Assembly (NCBI GenBank): GCA_002007745.1
Contig: CP019882.1
Span: 4,836,001 to 4,900,000 of the forward strand
Reading direction: 5' to 3'
DNA: 64,000 bases
Origin: Mycolicibacterium litorale
GTDB lineage: Bacteria > Actinomycetota > Actinomycetes > Mycobacteriales > Mycobacteriaceae
Each line of letters begins with the position of its first letter. Positions within the stretch are counted from its first letter, which is position 1. The translations under genes and the position numbers were made by a program. Positions 16,258 through 23,879 of the stretch are shown here, in pieces. The notes beneath the pieces are model-generated. The model did no database searches and was not told the origin of the DNA. It saw only the letters and a list, made by a program, of their open reading frames with translations.

Positions 16258-16911
16258 ATGGCCGAGTCACTCAATCCCACTCTGGCGAGCCGGTTTCGGC
16301 GCTTGCTGCGTCCCGATTTCACACGCACGATGTTGGCGCGTCGGGTGGCGGCCGGCGGGTTGGTGGTGCTTGCCGGCGTCGCCGCACTCCGACCCGACCC
16401 GGCCGACGAACGTAGCGCAGTGGTTGTGGCGATACGCGACCTGAGCCCCGGCGTCGCACTGACCGCCTCCGACGTGAGAATGGAAACCCGTTCTGCTGCA
16501 ACCCTTCCCGATGGCGCCCACCGTGCGCTCGATGCCGTCATCGGCGCCACCCTGGCCGGGCCTGCCCGCCGCGGAGAAGTGCTGACCGATGCCAGGATCC
16601 TGGGCTCGAGGCTCGCCGGACTCGCCGCGGGCCCGGACGCGCGCGTGGTGCCGTTGCACCTCGCGGACGCCGCGATCCTCGATCTCATCCGTCCCGGTGA
16701 CGTCGTCGATGTGCTTGGCGCCTCCGCGTCCATCACCGACGCTGAGCCGAAGGTGCTCGCGAACAACGCGATCGTGGTCCTCGTCTCAGCCCAGCAGAAG
16801 ACCGTCGGCGCCGGTGACCAGCGGGTGGTGTTGGTGGCACTGCCTGCGGCGACCGCCAACGCCTTGGCCGGTGCCACGCTGGTGCAGACCGTCACCCTGA
16901 CGATCCACTGA
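16258..16911 (+). CDS. SAF-domain membrane protein, CpaB/RcpC-like
   Basis: 217 aa. One N-terminal membrane segment lies at about 27-44 (RVAAGGLVVLAGVAAL). A SAF domain follows (AIRDLSPGVALTASDVRME, about 60-125), then an RcpC/CpaB-like C-terminal part (IRPGDVVDVLGA). CpaB proteins belong to Flp pilus assembly and flagellar FlgA families; no pilus genes are nearby, so the role here is unknown. ATG 16258 lies 6 nt after a TACGGT -10-like box with no Shine-Dalgarno, so the mRNA is probably leaderless. The open frame upstream is not conserved-looking. Confidence 0.75.
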   Translation: MAESLNPTLASRFRRLLRPDFTRTMLARRVAAGGLVVLAGVAALRPDPADERSAVVVAIRDLSPGVALTASDVRMETRSAATLPDGAHRALDAVIGATLAGPARRGEVLTDARILGSRLAGLAAGPDARVVPLHLADAAILDLIRPGDVVDVLGASASITDAEPKVLANNAIVVLVSAQQKTVGAGDQRVVLVALPAATANALAGATLVQTVTLTIH

Positions 16912-17139
16912 CTAGCTCGGCGGGGCGGTCACCGGTGTGGTGGGGGGCGCAGCCGACTGCTGGATAGCGTCCATCACCATGTCGGCGATTTCGTCCGAGG
17001 AGGAACCGGTCGACGGGCCGGGCGTCGGAGTGGGGGTCGGTCCGGCGGCAGCGGTGCCACCGGACAAGGCGAGGATGACCGAGGCCGCCGCCCCGGCCAG
17101 AGTGACCGCCAGCCCGACCAGGTACGGCCGACTCCGCAT
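16912..17139 (-). CDS. Small secreted or membrane-anchored Pro/Thr-rich protein
   Basis: 75 aa from ATG 17139, preceded by GGAAGGGA. An N-terminal signal or anchor (RSRPYLVGLAVTLAGAAASV) is followed by a Thr/Pro/Ser linker and an acidic helix (SSDEIADMVMDAIQQS) with a Pro-rich end. No family recognised. It is divergent from mscL and ends next to the SAF gene stop. A longer frame to 17244 is possible but lacks a ribosome binding site. Confidence 0.6.
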   Translation of the reverse strand: MRSRPYLVGLAVTLAGAAASVILALSGGTAAAGPTPTPTPGPSTGSSSDEIADMVMDAIQQSAAPPTTPVTAPPS

Positions 17140-17246
17140 GCGCGCATCCCTTCCACGGAACTTCTCCGGCCAAGCTAACAGCTCCTCGGTAGGCCCGCTG
17201 CCCGTACTAACGTTCGAGTTCTCGCGACAAGAGAAAGGACACAACC

Positions 17247-17702
17247 GTGTTGAAGGGCTTCAAGGAGTTTCTCTCCCGCGGCAACATCGTCGACCTGTCG
17301 GTCGCGGTGGTCATCGGTACCGCGTTCACCGGGCTGGTCACCAAGTTCACCGACGCCATCATTCAGCCGCTGATCAACCGCATCGGCGCGGGCAAGAACA
17401 CCGACTACGGCATCCTGCGGATCGGGATCGGCGGCGGGCAGACGATCGACCTGAACATCCTGGTCTCGGCAGCCATCAACTTCGTCCTGGTTGCCGCCGT
17501 GGTGTATTTCCTGGTCGTGGTGCCCTACAACCGGCTGCGCAAACAGGGCGAGGTCGAGCAGGCCGGCGATACGCAGTTGAGCCTGCTGACCGAGATCCGC
17601 GATCTGCTGGCCGATGCGAGTGGCACACCCAAGCAGGTCACCGGGCCCGGAACGGGTCCCAGCCCGGATACCGCCGAGACGACGAGCGCCGACCGGGACT
17701 GA
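17247..17702 (+). CDS. mscL: Large-conductance mechanosensitive channel MscL
   Basis: 151 aa, normal length. It starts MLKGFKEFLSRGNIVDLSVA, the conserved N-terminal amphipathic helix and TM1. TM2 is FVLVAAVVYFLVVVPYNRL, and a charged cytoplasmic helix follows. It forms a pentameric channel in the plasma membrane that releases solutes on hypo-osmotic shock. AGAAAGGA precedes the start. A strong terminator hairpin follows at 17721-17754. Equivalent to Rv0985c. Confidence 0.97.
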   Translation: MLKGFKEFLSRGNIVDLSVAVVIGTAFTGLVTKFTDAIIQPLINRIGAGKNTDYGILRIGIGGGQTIDLNILVSAAINFVLVAAVVYFLVVVPYNRLRKQGEVEQAGDTQLSLLTEIRDLLADASGTPKQVTGPGTGPSPDTAETTSADRD

Positions 17703-17720
17703 GAACCGCGTCGGACATAC

Positions 17721-17754
17721 AAAATGGCCCCCGGCTGGTGCCGGGGGCCATTTT
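17721..17754. terminator. Bidirectional terminator between mscL and porin gene
   Basis: Perfect 14 bp stem AAAATGGCCCCCGG/CCGGGGGCCATTTT with a 6 nt loop. The A-run and T-run at the two ends allow it to act for both convergent genes. Confidence 0.92.
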
Positions 17755-17772
17755 GTTGACCAGCTCAGAGAG

Positions 17773-18411
17773 TCAGTTCATGTTCCAGGGTTCGCCGTAG
17801 GTGGTGACGCTGTCACCGGCCTTGGAGATCAGCCGGGCGAACGGACGCAGCAGCACACCGCCGGCCGCACCGGTGACGGTGCCGTGGGCGTTGGCCACGG
17901 CCACCGACCCGTTCGGGCCCGAGACGTCCACCGAGAAGGTGGCGACTTCCTGGATGCCGGGGCCGTTGCCCAGGTCAGCGCTGATGGAGACACCCGGGAA
18001 CAGGTTCGGGGTGATCACCGAGCCCAGCGGGTTGAAGCCCGTCGGGGAGATGTCAGCGTCGTCGAGCAGGATGTTGGGGGTGGTGTAGCTGAAGTTGATG
18101 CCCACACCCAGCGACCACGGGAAGCCGACCTGGTAGCCCAGCTCCAAGGTGCCCGCGAAGTCGTCGGCACCCGGGCCCACGACGCTGTAGACGGCCTTGC
18201 CGGAGTGGAACCACTCGCGGGTCAGCCGGTTGCGGTCCAGGGGGAACACGCCGTTGAGGAAGGTGTCCCACTGCTGAATCGTCATCGTGCGGCCACCGCC
18301 GTCGACCAGACTCAGCTCATTGTCCAAACCTGCGTGCGAGGTACCTGTCCCGACGAACAACGCCGCGACGGCAGCGATCATCGCCACCAGTACCCGACCG
18401 ATAACCTTCAT
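17773..18411 (-). CDS. MspA-family outer-membrane porin
   Basis: 212 aa. The signal peptide MKVIGRVLVAMIAAVAALFV ends near SHA, giving a mature start GLDNELSLVDG as in MspA. The rest is nearly colinear with M. smegmatis MspA, including the constriction aspartates (ILLDDADIS, where MspA has DDGD) and the C-terminal SVTTYGEPWNMN. Octamers form the main hydrophilic channel through the mycomembrane. By position next to moaB2-pepD-mprAB it may correspond to the mspC paralogue. AGGGAG precedes ATG 18411; a longer upstream frame is rejected. The 680 bp upstream region suggests a long leader. Confidence 0.95.
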   Translation of the reverse strand: MKVIGRVLVAMIAAVAALFVGTGTSHAGLDNELSLVDGGGRTMTIQQWDTFLNGVFPLDRNRLTREWFHSGKAVYSVVGPGADDFAGTLELGYQVGFPWSLGVGINFSYTTPNILLDDADISPTGFNPLGSVITPNLFPGVSISADLGNGPGIQEVATFSVDVSGPNGSVAVANAHGTVTGAAGGVLLRPFARLISKAGDSVTTYGEPWNMN

Positions 18412-19091
18412 GTTCTCCCTAGCTGTGTCGTCGGCGACCCCGGGGCGCACCGAGTGTGTGGTTCGTGCTCGGGGTCCCAACATGCTGACACCGTTCACGG
18501 CGTTAGGCAGGTCGATGAGAGTCCTCACATCCTGCTCTTACGCTTTGCTCATCGTTGACACGAGGAAACATAACGGGACGGCATCCGGGCGGCAACGCAT
18601 AGGGACACGGTGCGGCGAGGCCGTCTTTGCGGGGGGAAGTTTGCTGGGATGGCAGTCACACTGCTCAGGAATCCGTAGTCGATGCGGCCTCGCCGGTCAC
18701 AAGAAGCGACCGCGCGCCAGCCTCCGACAGCCCCTCACAGACCGCCGATTCGAGGCGACCCCCTGGCGACCACCTGCAAAAGATCAATGGTGGTGGGGCG
18801 GAACGTTAGCCCTCATCCACTCGTCGCGGTCGGCAGCCTCCCGGTCGCCGTCCGGATCCCGTTCGTCGGACGACGCCTGCGGCAACTCAGAACCGAACAG
18901 CTTGTTAACTGCGTTTCGGTCGTAACGTGCAGTTCCCATCACAACGCCCCAGTTTTGTGACAAAGATCACAATCTTGATGTTTGTCCTGTTCACAGACTA
19001 TTAACACAGCGCCTCCAGCCATGATTCTGGCGCCCTTAACCGACGGTACGCCGCGCGAAGCGACTACCGGACGTGCCTGTTTGGGGCGTAC
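18412..19091. other. 680 bp gene-free leader/promoter region of the porin gene
   Basis: No supportable protein gene on either strand. It contains a perfect CRP-type site at 18956-18971, about 545 bp before the porin ATG. M. smegmatis mspA is reported to have an unusually long transcribed leader, so the porin promoter may lie near the CRP site with most of this stretch as 5' UTR. A separate small RNA is also possible. I see no clear terminator hairpin within it. Confidence 0.5.
18956..18971. promoter_or_regulatory. CRP-type binding site
   Basis: TGTGACAAAGATCACA is a perfect TGTGA-N6-TCACA palindrome, the site bound by mycobacterial CRP (Rv3676 family). It sits 121 bp beyond the moaB2 stop and far upstream of the porin gene, the only downstream gene it could plausibly control. 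Confidence 0.7.
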
Positions 19092-19673
19092 TCAGATTTC
19101 GAGGCTGGAGAGCTCGCTGATGACGTGGGCAGCGAGCGGGTTGAGCGTGGCCATGCCATCACGGACCGCATAGCGCGAGCCGGCGATGTTGACCACCAGC
19201 GTGCTGCCGGAGACGCCGGCCAGTCCGCGCGACAGGCCGGCATCGGTGATCCCGGCCGACAACCCCGACGCGCGCAGCGCCTCGGAGATGCCGAGCAGTT
19301 CCCGGTCGAGGATGGTCCTGGTCGCCTCGGGTGTGACGTCGCGCGGGGTGACCCCGGTGCCCCCCACCGATACGACCAGGTCGACGCCACCGATGACGGC
19401 GGTGTTCAGCGCGTTGCGGATCTCGACCTCATCAGCGGAAACCACGACAACGCCGTCCACCACGAAACCCGCCTCGGCGAGTAGTTCGGTGACCAACGGT
19501 CCGCTGTGGTCCTCCTCATCGCCGTGGGCCGTGCGGTCGTCGACGACGACGACGAGTGCGCGCCCCACCAGCTCCCCTGGCTGTTCCATGGATGTCACCG
19601 TATATCCGCGCGCCGACATCCTGGCAGTCGTGCTGGTCAGCGTCATTGGATGTTCACCCACAACCCGCATCAC
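19092..19673 (-). CDS. moaB2: Molybdenum cofactor biosynthesis protein MoaB2 (MogA/MoaB family)
   Basis: 193 aa from GTG 19673, which overlaps the pepD stop (GTGA), so translation is coupled. Internal starts (for example 19589, giving EQPGELVGRALVVVVDD) are possible. The MPT-binding motif VVSVGGTGVTPRDVTPEAT is intact, as is GISEALRASG. MogA/MoaB proteins adenylylate molybdopterin before metal insertion. The gene order mprA-mprB-pepD-moaB2 is that of M. tuberculosis Rv0981-Rv0984. Whether it is needed for cofactor synthesis or only rides in the stress operon is not visible. Confidence 0.88.
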   Translation of the reverse strand: MMRVVGEHPMTLTSTTARMSARGYTVTSMEQPGELVGRALVVVVDDRTAHGDEEDHSGPLVTELLAEAGFVVDGVVVVSADEVEIRNALNTAVIGGVDLVVSVGGTGVTPRDVTPEATRTILDRELLGISEALRASGLSAGITDAGLSRGLAGVSGSTLVVNIAGSRYAVRDGMATLNPLAAHVISELSSLEI

Positions 19674-21106
19674 TGAGCCGCCTTTCCGAGGGTGACCTGC
19701 ACGGTCTGCGCCGATCCGGACGGATCGGTATAGGTCAGCGTCACCTTGTCCCCCGGCGCTCGCGAGCGCACCGCGGCGACCAGGGCATCAGCGCTGGCGA
19801 TCACACGGTCGTCGACCTTCGTGACCACGACCCCATTGGGCAGGCCGGCGGCCGCGGCCGCGCCGCCCTTGGTCACGTCGACGATCTTGGCGCCGTGCGT
19901 GGTCGTGTCATTACTGACCTGCACGCCCAGCGAGGCGTGCGACGCGGTCCCGGTACTGATCAGTTCGTCGGCGATCCGTTTGGCCTGATCCACCGGAATG
20001 GCGAAGCCCAGCCCGATCGAGCCGCTCTGCGCATCTGGGGAATCACCGCCGAGCGTGGCGATCGCGGAGTTCACCCCGACGAGTTCCCCACTCATGTTGA
20101 CCAACGCACCCCCGGAGTTACCCGGGTTGATCGCGGCATCGGTCTGGATCGCGTCCAACACGGTGTTCTGATTGCTGACGTCACCGCCGGTAGCCACCGG
20201 GCGATTCAGCGCGCTCACGATGCCAGTTGTGACGGTGCCCTCCAGCCCCAACGGCGACCCGACGGCCACCACGTCCTGGCCGACCCGCAGGTTCGCCGAC
20301 GAACCGAGGGTGATCGGGGTGAGTCCGGAGATGCCCTGCGCGCGGACAACAGCGATGTCACTGGCCGGATCGGTGCCGATCACGGTGAACGACGCCGTGC
20401 GTCCGTCGGCGAAGGTGACCGTGGTCGTCGGCGCCCCGCCGGCTGCCGGACCACCCGGTGCGCTCGAGGTGCCGCCCGGCCCCAGCGGCCCGCTAGGTAG
20501 GCCCGGGATCGTCGGCGGAGCCGCCTGAGCAGGCCCACCGTCGCCCTTGGCCGCCGCGACGACGTGGTTATTGGTCAGGATCAGCCCGTCGGAGGACAGG
20601 ATGATGCCCGACCCCTCCTCGGACTGCCGGCCGAACTCGGTCTCCAGTTTCACCACGCTCGGCACCACTTTGGCGGCGACCTGCTCGACCGAGCCGACCG
20701 GCAGATTCGCGGCCGGGACGTTGGCGGGGCCGTTCGGGGTGGCGGGATTGACCGACGCGACCGGCTGCCGGTCCGGGTGCGCGAGCAGGACCACCGTGCC
20801 GCCGATGCCCGCCGAGACGACCGCGATCGCCAGCGCGCCGGCCATCAGGGCACCGGCCCGTGCACGTCGCCGCGGAGGCATCACCGGCAAGACCGGCGCG
20901 GTCGGCGGATTTGCCTGCCGCGCAGAGTGATACGGGTCATAGGGAGCGCTGAACTGCGGTTGCTGCTGCTGCGTGGCGTAACGCCAGTCGTAGTGCTGCT
21001 GATAGCCGGCCTGACGTGGCGCTTGGGAATACCCCGGTGCCGCATGCTGATTCGGCCCTGGATGGCCGGGTTGCTGCGGCTGCGAGTACCTCGGGTGCTC
21101 GGTCAT
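19670..21106 (-). CDS. pepD: HtrA-like serine protease PepD
   Basis: 478 aa from ATG 21106. The N-terminal cytoplasmic part is Pro/Gln/Tyr-rich, a membrane anchor covers about 85-108, and a trypsin-like domain follows with H181 (NNHVV), D250 (SDIAV) and S332 (GNSGGAL). A C-terminal PDZ domain starts near residue 380. A Gly/Pro-rich insertion (about 187-225) separates His and Asp. It degrades or refolds misfolded envelope proteins and feeds back on MprAB/SigE signalling in M. tuberculosis. It lies 64 bp after mprB and overlaps moaB2. The frame is open to 21235, but that part lies inside mprB. Confidence 0.93.
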   Translation of the reverse strand: MTEHPRYSQPQQPGHPGPNQHAAPGYSQAPRQAGYQQHYDWRYATQQQQPQFSAPYDPYHSARQANPPTAPVLPVMPPRRRARAGALMAGALAIAVVSAGIGGTVVLLAHPDRQPVASVNPATPNGPANVPAANLPVGSVEQVAAKVVPSVVKLETEFGRQSEEGSGIILSSDGLILTNNHVVAAAKGDGGPAQAAPPTIPGLPSGPLGPGGTSSAPGGPAAGGAPTTTVTFADGRTASFTVIGTDPASDIAVVRAQGISGLTPITLGSSANLRVGQDVVAVGSPLGLEGTVTTGIVSALNRPVATGGDVSNQNTVLDAIQTDAAINPGNSGGALVNMSGELVGVNSAIATLGGDSPDAQSGSIGLGFAIPVDQAKRIADELISTGTASHASLGVQVSNDTTTHGAKIVDVTKGGAAAAAGLPNGVVVTKVDDRVIASADALVAAVRSRAPGDKVTLTYTDPSGSAQTVQVTLGKAAQ

Positions 21107-21170
21107 GTCGTCGGGTCGCTCTCTCTGTCCACGAGCTGGGGGAAAACTCTCGGCTCCAGCTTGCCTTGCG

Positions 21171-22721
21171 CTACTGAGAATCGTCTGAGACAACACTCGG
21201 CGCGGTCGATGGTTTTTCCACCCCGTTGCGGCCATTGTGCTGCCGGCCGTTCACCACGGGCATCGTTGCAGTGATTTCGCTCTCAGTGGAATCGTGCGAG
21301 TAGTTCTCGGTGATGGGCCGGCCTGGCAGCAGAACGAAGAAGGACGTGCCCGGCGGCTGGCCGCCAGGAACCGTGTCACCGATCCGAATCATGCCGCCGT
21401 GTTTGACCACAACCTGTTTCACGATCGCCAGGCCCAGGCCAGAGCCGGGCATCGCCCGCGCCGAAGCCGACCGGTAGAAGCGCTCGAACACCAGACCTCG
21501 CTCCTGGGGCGGGATTCCGGGGCCATAGTCGGACACCACCAGCTCGGCGTGCGCGGCGTCGAGTTGCCGCAGCAGCACTCCGACATGGGCACCCGAGGGG
21601 CTCCACTTCGCGGCATTGTCGAGCAGGTTGAGCACCGCGCGGGACAGCCCGGCGGGATCGCCGTAGACCTCCCAACCAATCACGTCGACGTCGAACTGCA
21701 CGTCGTTGCGGCGACGACGGGCCCGCTCCAGGCTGCGATCGATGATGTCGCTCATGTCGACCGACTCGTTCACCACACCACCGGCGTCCTCGCGAGTGAG
21801 GTCGACCAAGTCGCCCACCAGCGTGGAGAGTTCTTCGATTTGAGCGATGACATCGGTACGCAGATCAGCCATCTCGTTCTCCGGCAACAGCGGAGCGCCG
21901 GGCTGCATCGAGGCCATCAGCAGTTCGACGTTGGTGCGCAGCGAGGTCAGCGGCGTCCGTAGCTCGTGCCCGGCGTCGGCGACCAGCCGCGCCTGCCGCT
22001 CACGGGACTCCGTCAGTGCCCGCAGCATGGTGTTGAACGTTTCGGTCAACCGCGCCAGCTCGTCGCTGCCGAACACCGGGATGGGGCGGAGGTCGTCGGT
22101 ACGGGCCACTCGTTCGGCCGCCTCGGTGAGCCGGGCCACCGGTCTCAACCCGGTCCGCGCCACCATCCCACCGGCGATCGCGGCGATCACCACGCCGATG
22201 CCACCGACGGCCAGCAGCACCCATTTCAGCTTGGTCATCACGGCGTTGGTGGGCGCCAGGCTCTTGGAGATCAGCAGTGAACTGCCGTTGGGCAGATGGA
22301 CCGCCAGCACCCGCTGGTTGGACACGGTACGGCGCGACATGAACAGTTCGCCGCGGATCACCGCCTTCTCGGGCTGGCCGACCGGCAGCGTCTGACCTTG
22401 CTGGTTCGCGGTATAGATCGAGCGGCCCGGGTTGACCAGCATCGCGTTGACGTCTGAATACGCCGTGCCCTCGATGGCCTTGCCCGGATCGGCGGCCAGC
22501 GATCCGCTGGCGATCAGCAGCTGCGCACGGCTCTGCAGTTGGTTGTCGATATCGGTGTAGAGCGCCGCCGACACCACCGCATACACCGCGACGGCCATCA
22601 ACACCACGACCATCGCCACCATCGACATGGCCAACAACATCACCCGCCATCGCAGCGACAGCGATGTGGTCGGTTGTTCGGGCGCCCGTGCACGGCGCGC
22701 GCGCCACCTCAGCGGCGACAT
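21171..22721 (-). CDS. mprB: Sensor histidine kinase MprB
   Basis: 516 aa. TM1 lies at about 28-52, an extracytoplasmic sensor loop at 53-165 and TM2 at about 166-190. HAMP follows, then HisKA with H252 in GHELRTPLTSLRTN and an HATPase with N, G1 (DYGPGIPP) and G2 (GSGLGLAIVK) boxes. The C-terminal tail is low-complexity. It phosphorylates MprA in response to envelope stress. Its ATG overlaps the mprA stop by one base (TGATG), so the pair is translationally coupled. Confidence 0.95.
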   Translation of the reverse strand: MSPLRWRARRARAPEQPTTSLSLRWRVMLLAMSMVAMVVVLMAVAVYAVVSAALYTDIDNQLQSRAQLLIASGSLAADPGKAIEGTAYSDVNAMLVNPGRSIYTANQQGQTLPVGQPEKAVIRGELFMSRRTVSNQRVLAVHLPNGSSLLISKSLAPTNAVMTKLKWVLLAVGGIGVVIAAIAGGMVARTGLRPVARLTEAAERVARTDDLRPIPVFGSDELARLTETFNTMLRALTESRERQARLVADAGHELRTPLTSLRTNVELLMASMQPGAPLLPENEMADLRTDVIAQIEELSTLVGDLVDLTREDAGGVVNESVDMSDIIDRSLERARRRRNDVQFDVDVIGWEVYGDPAGLSRAVLNLLDNAAKWSPSGAHVGVLLRQLDAAHAELVVSDYGPGIPPQERGLVFERFYRSASARAMPGSGLGLAIVKQVVVKHGGMIRIGDTVPGGQPPGTSFFVLLPGRPITENYSHDSTESEITATMPVVNGRQHNGRNGVEKPSTAPSVVSDDSQ

Positions 22722-23413
22722 CAGGGCGGTGTCTCACGCAGCACGTAACCCACACCTCGAACGGTATGGATCAGCCGCGGCTCTCCTTCTGCTTCGGTCT
22801 TGCGGCGCAAATAGCCGACGTACACCTCCAGCGCATTGCCCGAGGTCGGGAAATCGAAACCCCAGACCTCCTCCAAGATCCGGCTGCGCGTCAGCACCCG
22901 GCGAGGATTGGCAATCAGCATCTCCAACAGCGCGAACTCGGTGCGGGTGAGGCTGATCGCGCGCTTGCCGCGGTGCACTTCCCGGGTGACCGGGTCCAAC
23001 GTCAGGTCGGAGAACGTCATCACCGCGGAATCGGACTGCTCGTCGGGCGAGGTACGCCGCAGCAGCGCCCGCATCCTGGCCAGCAATTCCTCCAGGGCGA
23101 ACGGCTTGGGCAGGTAGTCGTCGGCGCCGGCATCGAGGCCGGCCACCCGCTCGGAGACCGAGTCGCGGGCGGTCAACACCAGGATGGGCAGATCGTCGCC
23201 GGTGCTGCGTAGCTGGCGGCAGACCTCGAGGCCGTCCAGCCGCGGCATCATGACGTCCAGCACCACCGCATCGGGACGTTCGTTGGCGATAGCGTCGAGA
23301 GCTTCGACACCGTCCTGCGCCAGATCGACCGAGTAGCCGTTGAACGACAGGGACCGGCGCAACGACTCGCGCACGGCGCGATCATCATCGACGACAAGAA
23401 TTCGCACGGCCAT
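22721..23413 (-). CDS. mprA: Response regulator MprA, OmpR family
   Basis: 230 aa. The receiver domain (about 4-115) has the acidic pocket DDD (9-11), phospho-acceptor D53, T in LVLTARD and K in YLPKPF. A winged-helix DNA-binding domain (about 135-228) ends the protein. It is nearly identical in outline to M. tuberculosis Rv0981. It controls pepD, sigE and its own operon; an 8 bp direct repeat just upstream may be the autoregulatory site. GTG 23407 is an alternative start. Confidence 0.95.
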   Translation of the reverse strand: MAVRILVVDDDRAVRESLRRSLSFNGYSVDLAQDGVEALDAIANERPDAVVLDVMMPRLDGLEVCRQLRSTGDDLPILVLTARDSVSERVAGLDAGADDYLPKPFALEELLARMRALLRRTSPDEQSDSAVMTFSDLTLDPVTREVHRGKRAISLTRTEFALLEMLIANPRRVLTRSRILEEVWGFDFPTSGNALEVYVGYLRRKTEAEGEPRLIHTVRGVGYVLRETPP

Positions 23414-23427
23414 AGTGTCAACCCAAC

Positions 23428-23446
23428 GCCTGAGATTGGCCTGAGA
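23428..23446 (-). promoter_or_regulatory. Candidate MprA box upstream of mprA
   Basis: Two identical 8 bp repeats, TCTCAGGC on the minus strand, occur with an 11 bp period (23439-23446 and 23428-23435), ending 15 bp before the mprA start. OmpR-type regulators bind such tandem half-sites, and MprA is known to autoregulate through loosely conserved 8 bp direct repeats. The spacing here is 3 bp. Confidence 0.5.
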
Positions 23447-23488
23447 GGCACGCCGCGCGAACAGGCAATTCGCGGCCGGCGAACGGCG

Positions 23489-23662
23489 TCAGCGCTTGTC
23501 GAGATCGATCAGGCCGAGGCGGGCGGCCTTGAGCAACCGACGGGGCACCTTGTGCTGGCGACCCGCGACGGACACGTTGACCAGACCGGTGGCCTCAGCC
23601 TTCCACTGCGCGCGCCGACTGCGGGTGTTCGAGCGCGACATTCTGCGCTTGGGCACAGCCAT
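23489..23662 (-). CDS. rpmF: 50S ribosomal protein L32
   Basis: 57 aa, complete: MAVPKRRMSRSNTRSRRAQW begins the canonical L32 sequence. ATG 23662 is preceded by AAGGAGATG. It has no zinc-binding cysteines, so it is the C-minus type, as in the primary mycobacterial L32 form Rv0979A. A much longer frame continues upstream antisense to the neighbouring gene and is not coding. Confidence 0.93.
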   Translation of the reverse strand: MAVPKRRMSRSNTRSRRAQWKAEATGLVNVSVAGRQHKVPRRLLKAARLGLIDLDKR

Positions 23663-23879
23663 GACGTACATCTCCTTGATCAGGGGTGCAGCCGCACAGG
23701 ACGAAACAGTGCCGGCGGCCAACAGTTGCGTTTCAGGATAGCCGCTCACCTGGGTCGGCTCCAAAACGCCCCGATCGGCGGCCCGGTCAGGAGCCGAATG
23801 GGAGGCGACCCCTTGACTGGGCACTGGCGCCGGGAAGTAACCTACCGGTTGGTTGGCCGTCAATGAGGGGACAGCGCGC

